Shown here in pieces: positions 15,401-27,400 of a stretch of 64,000 nt of DNA (position 1 is its first letter; each line of letters starts with the position of its first letter). The stretch is taken from assembly GCA_961205875.1 (NCBI GenBank), contig OY540811.1:17663248-17727247 (forward strand), read 5' to 3'. Source of the stretch: Sialis fuliginosa (taxonomy: Eukaryota; Arthropoda; Insecta; Megaloptera; Sialidae). Both the position numbers and the translations under genes were made by a program. Below the pieces are notes generated by a model. That model saw nothing but the letters and a program-made list of their open reading frames with translations, was not told the origin of the DNA and made no database searches.

Positions 15401-18400
15401 GCCCTTAGAATTAGTTAAAGAATACAAAAAAAATTATTTGAATTTTTCGTGGCATTTTTTAGTTTTTTGGTTAAGCAGCTTCTTTATGAAATTAATAGAC
15501 AGGTATGTTATGAAAAATAAAAACATTTTTTTTATATTATCTGGTTAATTCTAAGAACTTTTCATCTTCAGCAAAATTTTTTTTTTAGGAGATAAACATA
15601 AACATAGAATGTTTGGGTGCCCCCTGGAGCAGACATTATGAATTTTCCTAGGTTGTACCCATTACATCTTTTACATACTTTGAACTATCATTTCTCCAAA
15701 TAAAAGAAAAATTCAACCAAAACGCAAAATTCATTGCTTTTGTTCTATTTGTCCTATTTTCTCTTGCTAAAACGGCTCGTATGCGAACATGGATTTATTA
15801 ATAAAAGACGATTGCTTTAGTGTCCTCGACAACTCCTGAAAATTTGTCGGTTTGTTTACGGGACATCCTATATGTATACGTAGTTCTGTAATTACTGTAG
15901 TTTTTTTGAAGGGAGTTTATTTTTAGTAACAATAGAGACTAATAGATGAATGTCAATCAATCATTTTTGTTGGTGAGTTAATTTGTATTCAAATTAAAAT
16001 AATTAAATATTGAATGTAGGTAACTTTTTTTGTTGCCGATAAAATTAAAATATAATATGATAAATAAGGCTTATTTCAAATTATTTAAATAATTAAACTC
16101 GTTTTGTACATTATTTCTACTTGTGATATTAACATAAAATATTTTGTCGTTCATAAACTAAAATGACTAACTCCAAAAACAAAATGTTGAGGATGATAGT
16201 CCAATCAATCGAAACAAAAAAAGGCAATTTGTTCACATCAAATTCAGAAGTTTTGATATTAGAAAGGGTCGCATAATTTTCAACATTGGCTCCAAAAATG
16301 TGGTTTTCATAATATGCATCTACTTTTTGGTTTGTCTTACAATAAGTTATCAATATTATAGAAGAGACATTGATCTACAACATCCTTAAACTTTTATTGT
16401 AGATTGAATAGTATTTTCATTTCGGGAAGTTTTGAATCGTTGCTTCACCATAAAACCCATCTTGTCCGCCATTTTTCTATGATAGCGGTGCGTCAATGTT
16501 GAAAACTCAGTAAAACATTTATGACTTAAATGTACGTCACCCTTTCAAATACCAAAACTCCCGACTGACGTATGAAAAAATAACTTTTGTCTAGGTTATG
16601 AACTGGAGACAAAAAAATTAACTGCTGCTCTTTTGAAAAAGTACTAATTATAAAAAATTATGTAGATGCCAAAAAGTTAATTTAATAATTTTGACAATGA
16701 TAGACTATTTATAACACTTACTGGTAAACATAGGGTCCAACTTCATTGACTATAAGTTTTTTATCATCACCTCGAATAAATGCTTCTCCGTTTGTCACAT
16801 TGAATAAGTAAACACTAAGCAATACTTCGTAAGGAGGTTGCTGCCAGATCGAAAATGCAAACGATCCATTTTTTAAAGATAATTTCTGTAAAAAAAATTA
16901 TATAAGTATTTTTATCTTGAACGCATGCTACGTCCTGAAAAAATGAGCAAATGATAAACTTTACTTTACAGAGTGCGATTTGTCATAAAAATAACATATA
17001 ATCTAACTTTATCACATAGAAAATAAATATAAGCACAACCCGCGACCCACCTAGACATTTGATTACTTGATCAATTGTTAAATATGAAAATATAAAAAAA
17101 AAATAGAAAAAATACTAAGCGATATAATGGTCACACAATTTTAAGTTGAGAAGTATAATTGAGAGCTAACGTATTCTTCATACAGATACAATTTTACTAT
17201 TTGATGTAATTGAAATTCATTAAAAGATGAAGTTTAGTTCTTTAAAAAACCTTTATACATATATTAATAACAAATAAAATTATAAGTAATGTTAAAACAT
17301 TTTTTTCATTTGTAATAAAATAGGAATCTAAAAAGTCTTCGTCATGAATACATTTTAAGGACCTCCCTCTTTTTCAATCGCCAAAAAAGTTTATTTTTTT
17401 GCGGCACCCTTAACCTGCGGCCCGCGGATATATTTAAAATATAAAATATAAATTTAATGACCTTTTGAAGAAAAAAAGGTTGCGTATATCTTTGATATAA
17501 ACAATATACCTAAGCAAATTATTAATATAAATATTTATTGTTTTTATAAAAAAAAATTGTTTATTACTATCTTAATATTTTACACGTTGCATAGTTGTTT
17601 ACTTGATATCTACACTAAAATATAAATAATTGCCTATATATAGTTCGAAGTTAAGCACGATCATTGACTTGGGCATTTATTGTTTAGTGCTTTAATGTGT
17701 TTGCGGTGATATTTACATAAATATTCTGCATTCGCTCATTTTATCTTAATGTATTCAATTTTCTTTGTACCTACATCGGATATTATCTTTTCAACGGGAT
17801 CTAAGACAGCTATGATATATGCTAGGCACATGCAGATCGTCCCGGAAAACCCCAACGTCAGGATACCTGTAAATAATAGAAACATTATTTTATATTATTA
17901 ATGAATATACTTATTACTATGTTTCATATATATGTACATAAGGGTGGGCCAATTTTCCAATCGACCTCGGCTAACTCCCTACATGAAAGTACTCTCAATT
18001 CTAAGAAAAAAAGTCCATGGAATTATACCTTTATACATTCAACTTTACTTCGGCGCATTTTTGATTGAAAATTTTAAGTTTGTTTATAAAATTATTTTTA
18101 TTTTATATTAGTGAAACGACTTTTTGACCATTTTTATTTTTGTTCAAATGTTTGTATTTGATCCATAGATAAGAACACATTTAGATATTAATACAAAATA
18201 GATTTTTCATAAAATAATTCGGAGCACTAAAACGATAAATAACTGCATGGCATATTTTCAATATATACATAGATGATAATCAAAAGTGGAAATGTACATT
18301 TATAAAATGTATTATACTATGAAGGATAACCTAAAATATGCTTCGTCAGCTTGGAAAAACATTATTGACATATGTAAATCAAATCAATTGTTTTTCTTTT

Positions 18401-21400
18401 ATATTTTCCATGTATCTATTCTAAAGAATTACACAATTTTCCGTCTGTTATCAGTTAATGATTACTCATTATTCTGAAGGCAACTTATTAATTTATTCCA
18501 AGCAAATTCTAAATAAAATTACTAATACTAGATAGCATTGACAAATATTATATAACCAAATATACGTAATCATTATGACATCATAAACTTTAACCTAAAA
18601 CAAATAATTTATACAATGTTATGGTTTCATCAAGATTACACTTCTATATTTTCAAAAAGGTCATAAAAGGCATCTAAATATAAGTATTGTCTTATTTACA
18701 CTGATAGGTTAGAATTTGTTGCACACCGCAATACAGTGTTTCATTTTTTTTACAACATATAACACCTAATATACAAAATTTATTTTCAAATTAAATACCG
18801 ACGCGGACGACTTAAATAATTAATGTTATTAAAGAGCAAAAACTTGTTTTTTTTACATATTCATTAAAATGAATAAAGGTAATTATAAATTTACATTAAG
18901 CATGCAATAACATAAGCTTTTGGTTCAAAATTAAACAAAAAAATAAAATAAAATTAGGTTCACAAAAAGTTTGTGCGTCAATAAAGAATATTACTCTCAT
19001 TATAATCAAACTAATTTTTGTTTTGATTAATAGATGTACAATATATTTGCTTGTTTTTCATCATGCAGTCTTAGGTATTTAATTATTTTTGGCGGGTCCC
19101 CTTCTGCTAAAAAAACTTAAGACATATGTTTGGACGACGACCAAAAAAAGCTTTATTTGATTGCCAACGTTGCTGCGACATTACAGAGATAATGTATTAA
19201 TGCTACAATGTTCGCCTCTGCACATTTTTGTGCAGTTTTGCAGAAATATTTCTAATTGTTATTTTTGTAATATTACATTTTTATATGAACTAGGTTTCCG
19301 GACTGTTGTCCACGTTGTCGTATTTCTTGTCTTTACTTTTCGATTCCCATATGGGAGTCTTGTTCATAAGTGCTTCTGAACCTAAAAAAACACTTTTCAA
19401 GACAAGAAATACAACATAAAGACAACGGTCACAAAACTCTACAGAATTAAATGAGGTATTTTATAATAAAGGAAAGATGCAAACTTTTAAATATCATGTT
19501 TATTGTATAATAAAGGAATCTTACATGAATAAAATAACATTTTATGACTAGTAATATTAGAAATAAAGTTTCATTTTGTTTTTGTTTTTTTGCTCGTGTA
19601 TAATTCGATGCGTCCGCGTCGTCGGAGATAAGCCCTTTGCTTATACAATCAGCTAAAATCTGTTTCTTCCGATGTATTTGAGGTTATACCTCTGTAAAAT
19701 GAATGACAACTAGTGACTATATTAATATAGATTTCGTATTAAAAAAGACAAGCGTTTTTAATCAAATAGTTTAAATTAAATGGGTTATTTACTTAATTGC
19801 AATAAGTCTTTTAACGGTAATTTAGTAATTCAACTATATTTTTTTTGAAAAAAACATATCATGAAATACCAAAGTGAATGTGACTGAAGCCACAAATCAT
19901 ACTGAGTAATACAATATTATCGTTTTAATCAATTAATATGATAATTTCTGTGATTATGACCGCGGTCACCACGTGAGAATTCTAAACTTTTTTATCATCG
20001 TCCAAACGCTTTTGTGATTTCAGTCAATCAAAAGACGTTAAGGCGCTTGTGCGCTTTAATATGTTAAGCGGTGATACTTTACAAAACGGAAGCTGTCACC
20101 GTTTCGACCTTAAAAATCTATTATATGTGGTTTAATACGAGTTGATTATAGCACCGTCAAAACGGTACGGCGCGGGCGGGCGTTTTATCGTGACCTCAAA
20201 GATCTTTATTATTGAATTCAATATAGAAAAAACGGTGTCCGTCCAGCGCTGGAAATCTGTTCGTTTGGATTTTATGTAAATGATACAGTAACGGTCTCCG
20301 TTTTTGTTAAGTTCCAGCGCCTTATATAAATTTACAAAAAATCATAATAGATCTAGTAATCCATGAAAGAGTCTGGAGTTTATTATTTTGAATATCAAAG
20401 AAAATTCACTTCCCGCGGTGGTTGTCTGGATGGAAAAAAATTATAGTTTGATTAACTGTATAATTGAGGTGTAACCAAAATTTTCAATATCTCTACAATC
20501 GTAATGAAATATTGTAAAAGCAATTAATACCTGTAATATTGTAGAGATTCAGCAATGTTATAGCAATATTTGGGGCTGTGTTTCGGTAAAAACAGGTTAC
20601 ACCCGTATGCAGTGGCGTCACTAAGGGGGGGGGGGGGGGCTCACCCGTGTAATATGTTTAAAAATAAAGGCTATTTACCTTATTTTTTGATTACTTTAAG
20701 CTTCCAGGGAGTAAAATATGTAAAAAATAATTTTGATTTGAAAGTTTAAAAGGGATGTGATAACCAACCAATTTATTTAAAAAAATAGATATTTTTTTGG
20801 TTGTTAAAAAATCACAAGGGTGACACCCGTGTAAAAAATAAAACCTATTGACTATTTTTGGCGGGGGGGGGGGAGTGACACTCTCGATGTCCGCCCTAGG
20901 TGTCACCCCCCTCCTGCTCGTATGAAACTAGAAACAGACAAACTTCATTTATTTAATAATATATTTTACAGACATAACTTGCATTGTCGCAGTTAATCGC
21001 TCTGATTAATCAAATCAATAGTTAAAGAGTTTTAGATAAACTATAAGTAACTATCGATTAAACTGGGCATAAGTATAATCTTTAGAATTTTTTCAATATT
21101 CACATTACATTGGAACAACAAGAAATAATTGATCTAACTTTTTCTACATGTGCATTTATCATGTTAATATTCTACATTTTTTTTAAGAAAGTATGTTGTA
21201 TTACATTTATACGTAAAACCTTTCTGCCTTGACCAATATTGTGCAGTTCGAAACCTTCAGCACTGACCGTCAAATTTGATAATAAAACAAGAAGAATGTA
21301 CCCAAGGGGGGTTCAAGTTTGCAATAAAAATGCATCCTGTCAATGTCACTCGGTTATACATACAAGCATCCAAATATTATTCACGAAAAACAGATCTTTG

Positions 21401-24400
21401 CACAGTATACATATCTATTCATTGTTTAGAGTTTATTAGACGCAATTAACATTTCTTAGAAAAAGTAGTTTATTTTTTGTAATTTTGAGTGTTCCGTACC
21501 AAAATCGAAACAAAGAAACACAATAATGCAGTGCGATACGCGTACCCCTGTGCTTCCTAATATTTAAAAAAAAAAAATTTTGTGTTCGGAATAACAAATT
21601 CTGCATAACTGATATTTTTACGCTTATTTTTTAAATTTTGTTATGCGTATTTGGTGTTTTGCATGAAAAACAGCTTTAAATGTAATGCATTTTTAAGATT
21701 TACCCTCCCCCCCACTAACACTTAACTTTTCAAAGGGGTACATGGGGATTTTAACTTTGGTAAATACTGCTATAATGGAATCAATACTGTGTCTGTCTGC
21801 TACTACTGAACTGTTTGACCTAGAAAATTGAGATTTGACCAAATAGTAAATGGTGGACCAATAATAAACCTGAATTATTAAAAAAAATCGTTTTTGGCTC
21901 ATTTTGAGGGAAGTAAACGAGTTTTATTACAATGAGATTCAAAATGAAAGCTGACAATTCCAGGAATCTTAATAATGTTTTGTTATTATTAAAATCTTGG
22001 ATTGAAAATAAAGGTTAGATTTACAATAATCGAAAAATGTTTTAGATATTCAAAGTGTTCAAAAGAAAAATTTTGAGAAAAATTAACTTCTATAATCTCA
22101 TTTTCAGATCACATTAACTACAACTTAACCAAGTAAGCCTTGAAAAATGACTGAAACATGTAAAACATTAAAAAGGAATCTAACTAATTTATTTGGTCAT
22201 TAGATTTTTTTATGTATTGTAAAGCGTTATTAAAATTGGTTTTAAATTAATTTATTTTATCGTTAGATTTTTTTTGGATGCTTGACAATTTTCAGTCATT
22301 TTTCATGGCATACTTGGTTAAGTTGTAGTAAATGTGATCTGAGATTAAAAGTTAATTTTTTTCAAAATTTTTCTTTTTTAATCTCATTAAAATTTTACAG
22401 GGTTGTATACAAAAAAATAAGATATATTCATAGAATAGATAAAAAAGATATATTGTTATTTAAAAAAATATAGTTATATGCTATAGTAACGTAACTGATA
22501 GCACCATTTTTTAAGATAAGCATTACATGGGAAATAATTTCTCTGAAAACTTTTACTAAATATAAACAATATTCCATATTTTTTACTCAGCCTGTATAAA
22601 TCAATTATTATTTGGCTGTTATTTGAAATGTTGTCATATACATATAGGTACTTATAATATATAACGTATCTCTACGAATTTAAAACAAAAAATAAATCTA
22701 CATCGGTTTTACTCGATACCAGTTTTCTTAATTACAAATTAAAATTCAGATGTAAAAGAAGAAAGTAGTATTGCAATTTCGCATACTGTAAAAATAATTT
22801 ATTAGTTTTCATATATGTAAGTTGAAGGTTTTTCGGTAAAGGTCGAAGATAGTATGTTAATTATATTTTTATATCTTGTTTTTAAAATCTGCATGAATTT
22901 ATTGTTTATAGTTGACTCATTAGGTATTTTTATAGTAATGAATTTATGTCATAATTTTTTAACATTTAATTTAATAATTCATTTCCTTTCAGTTCTTGAG
23001 GTTATTGTTCCCAAATTTAAAAATCATTTATTACTCCTTTTTTAAGTTATGTCAGACATTATGCAGAATGTCCCAAAAGTCTGGAAACGGTTTAACATTT
23101 CAAGAGGCAGGCATAAATCAAAATGTTTTAGTTTTCATTTTCAAATCCCGAGATTTTTTTTGGGTCGGGAACACAATGGGCCCGATTAAAATTTTCCAAT
23201 TAAAACAATTTTTTATTAGACCCATTGGGCCACAGCAAGGTACTTGTGTAAACGAATAATGGTCAACAATTCATCTCTGAGAAATAAATGGATTTTCATC
23301 AAAGATAATTGGGTTTTACAAGGTCAAGCCGAGGGCCCGGATCCAAAATTATTATCTGAACGCATACAATTATCCAGATTTTGAAAATTCAGTGAAAGAT
23401 TTTTTTAAATTTTATTTGTTAGCCACTTTACTTATATTTAAGAATTTTTTTTTAAATACACTCTTCCTTAAACAACAATACTAATTTCAATTTTTATTAC
23501 CAAAACAATTAAGTCGATTCAGTTATTTTATATACATAAATAAACTTGATTTGTAAAGTATTTTCTCGAAAAAAATTTAACAATATACAATTTTACATAA
23601 TTAAAAAAAAATTCTATCGTTTTTGTTCGATTGTTTATTAATTAATACAATATGTAAAGTAATAATTCGTTAAATTTAACTGATTTTAAATTTCGTTGAC
23701 CCTAGGATTCCCTTAAAGTTTAAACTATCGATAGTTGATAATTGATTAATATGGAAAATAATTGATATTTTATAAAAGAAATAGCGCATTGGACCCGGTA
23801 TTACTAATATTCACAAATTATACACCAAAAACTCGTGAATCACTATATCCATTAGTGAAAACTGGAATAAAATCCGTTCAGTTATTGAGTCTATGAAAAT
23901 TTAAAAAATAGGTTAGCAACGATCACAATATATTTCGATATTTTACCTGTGATGTGTTTCTTGTATTTCAAGTTTCAATCAATATATTTCAAAATATTTA
24001 ACTGTTAGCATGTGTCAAAAATCATCCAATTGTTCAACAAAATTAATAAAATATTGAAACCGTAAATTATAGAAATATTTATTCAATGGCTATCATGTTT
24101 TTATATAAATGAAATTTATATGCTGTGACATCAAGGAAACAAAACACGACTTGATAAAAGAATGTTTTAGTATTTTGATCGTAGTTTTTCATAAAATATT
24201 AATAGATAAGAACATCCACTGATAAATTAACTAATTATTGGTGAAAACTGCAATAAAATCGGTTCAGTAGTTTTCAAGTTTACCTGTAACATGTAGAAAA
24301 ATATAACTTCTTTTTGTAGAGGTAGAGATGAATAGAAGTCCAAGGTAGTTGCAATAATATAATTAAATCAAAAATTTATATTGAATAATTTTGTCAGGTA

Positions 24401-27400
24401 AACAAGCAATAATGGTCTAAATGTGAGGTTGTGCTTCCTACATTTTTAGAGGATTATGTGAATAAAATAGCAAGAAAATTCTAGTTTATAATGATAATTT
24501 TTGTTTGAATCCTTTCAAACATTGCTATTAACAAACATTCATGACTGGTTTCAACAAAGTAACTCATTCAATAATAAACCCGATTTATGATTTATTAGGA
24601 AGATAACAAATAGAGAAACAATCGATAACTATTGTTTATGATACCGTCCATATTAAAAATGACAAAATTTTTGGGTAAAACATATGTATATATGTATATA
24701 CAATATAAAAAAATCACATTAAAATATAACCATAATAAAAAATTCAAAAGAAGATACACATTATGAATGTCATTTCATACTAACATATGTCACTATATTT
24801 TATTATAAAAATTTCTTCGCTTAACGCGAACAAAATAAAATAATAAACAAAAGTAACGGTTGTACTGCATCGATACAGTGGTGATTACATCTTGTTAGTT
24901 GGCATTCCTGCTTTTAATAAACAAGTGAGTGAGAAAAATCCGTGTTTTGCATCATAAGAGATAGTATATCATATTACGTTAAATAAACTCATGTATTTTT
25001 GTAACAATTAGGTCCAATGGTGTGAAAATTAATTAAATACATATTTTATCTTGACATATCCGTTGATAGGGATAAAACAAATTATCTTTACATGATAACT
25101 GGTTATTTTTTTCTTCATGTCTGGTTATATATTTGACAATTTGTGGTAATACTTTGAAAAGTTGATTATTATTTTTGGGTCTACGACATTTCAGTCCCGC
25201 CGATTTAACGTAACCGTTTTACCACCGCCGTTTCAGCGCCAGTGTTAGTAAATTAAATTAATAGTCATCGATGTATATCTGTAACTGTGTCTATTTTCTT
25301 TATTTTAAAGTGTTCTAAAACTGTTTAGTATATTTTAAATAGAGATTGGAAAAATGTTTTTTTTAATTTCTAATGACTACAAAGACTTCAAAATTATTAT
25401 TATTTAAAAATGTAACAATGTAAGAATTTAATTTACTGGAACTGACGTTGAAATGGCCGGCGGTGAATTGTCCTGGCGCTGAATCGACAGTGATAAAACG
25501 GCTGCACTGGAACAGCGGCACTGAAAAATTCCATTCTGGTATTTTTTACCTCATAAATAACTTATACTTCTACTTGTTTATCACTAACAGAGCAGTACAT
25601 ATACATATACAGTACAAATACACAATACAGATAATTAAATACTTTTTTTAGTATATATACTAGTATTAATTATAATTAATACTTTTCAAATGAAAGTATA
25701 ATACTTGTGCTTACCTAAAAAATATTTTATAAAACATAAGTATTATTACTTTTATAAAAAAGTAAATGTACTTTTACACTTAAATGAATTTAGTAAGTAA
25801 TAAAATTACTTAATGTGCAAAGTATTAGTACAGGTACTTAAGTACATTCATTGCAATGTAATTGTACTTGTAGTTAAGTACAATTTTATGCAAACGTAAT
25901 TTTACTTATCGTAGTTGCGCGTGGAAAACTGTAATGTGATATTTTTCAGTGGAATAGCTTAATGGTGCTATATATACGTTGGAAAAAAAATTGCTTCGTA
26001 GCAGTTAGTTCTGTATTATGTACTAATGCTACCCAAAAACTACACAGTTTCACTGCGATATCTGCTTATTGTAAGTAAAATGTATAAATGTAAATAAATG
26101 TAAGTAACATTGTTACATTTTTGTTGTTTCTAAAATTATACATTTGTGACAGAAGATTATGCATGCACAACGGCACGACGTTATATTTCAGTACTTAAAT
26201 ACTTGTACTAAAATAATTTTGTTGAAAAATAATTTGTACTTATAAATATATTTGAATAAGTACTTGTAAAAATACAAAGGTAATTAATTACTTATAAATG
26301 TGTATATAATTTACAATGTACAACTTGTACCTAAGTACAGTATCTATGTACAATTTTCGGTAAAAGTAATTGTACTTATGCTTAAGTAGATACATTTTAA
26401 TTTAGTATTGCACAACTCTGATCATTAATAGTAGTATAATGTGTGATGAAACTTGTATTATTTTATATTATTATAAAATATAGTATATAATTCTAGACTA
26501 CCCACTCTGGCTTCAAACAGGAGAGGTTTTTTTCACCCACCCGGTATAACAACGGGAATGTTTAATGTGGTTCCTGAGGCAAAAATTAAAATATACATAA
26601 TTATTAAAAAGAGATATTACGGTATCGAAATTTAGTATTCGTTAAATCGAGAAGTCGTTATGTAAAGGGTCGTTAACAAACTTTGGCTGTCCTATTTATT
26701 TTTTCATAAATTACAACATTGAAATCGTAAAAAATGTGCAGTTGCAATGATCACTAATTTAGATTTATGGTTGTTTAATATTTACACATCGTGTTATTCG
26801 TATCATGAAAAAGAAAACCTATGTACGAGCAAGTAGATAACATTAATGTAATGCATAACATACTTGTATATCATAAAACAACTTTTTGTTATAATTAATC
26901 CTTCGAATTACATAAGTAAATGTTATTATATTGGTAAATATATGTTTCATGCACAATTGATAATGTTAATAATAGTAATAACTACACGCATAAAGATTAC
27001 ATATCTCCAGAATTTTCAAAAAACGTTTTTATTTTTATTATTTTTTATTATTCTCTGTAGTATAAATATGGCCGCGCAATCGATTAAAACATGCCAAGAT
27101 TCGCGTGACTAATTGTAAGGCAACAAAAGAAGCTCGAACAACCCTCAGATTACAAAAAAAAAAAAAATACATAAAAAATACAAAAATTCATAAGAAGGAG
27201 CCACACAGTATCGACTCATAATGACAGATTAAACGTAAGTTAACCACAAAAATTGTATACACAAAATACTTTGCAATTTATAAGATTTTTCCGTTAAAAG
27301 CTTTAAACGTGTTTCTCAAATTTACCTTTTTCTATACGGTCTGCACGATAACTCAAAAAGTTTTCAATATTTTTAAATGCTTTTCTTTAATCTTCCAAAA

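Larger units (their letters stand above)
555..17774. other. Introns 2-8 of the CD36-family gene, filled with repeats
   Basis: Apart from the listed exons this stretch holds no supportable open reading frame. It contains several inverted-repeat elements described separately (2353-2628, 6078-6935, 7733-8350, 8845-9352, 12985-13486, 13575-13848, 15131-15872). A hAT-like end (CAGTGGTTCTCAA) stands alone at 4816-4828. The rest is simple AT-rich sequence. Confidence 0.7.
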
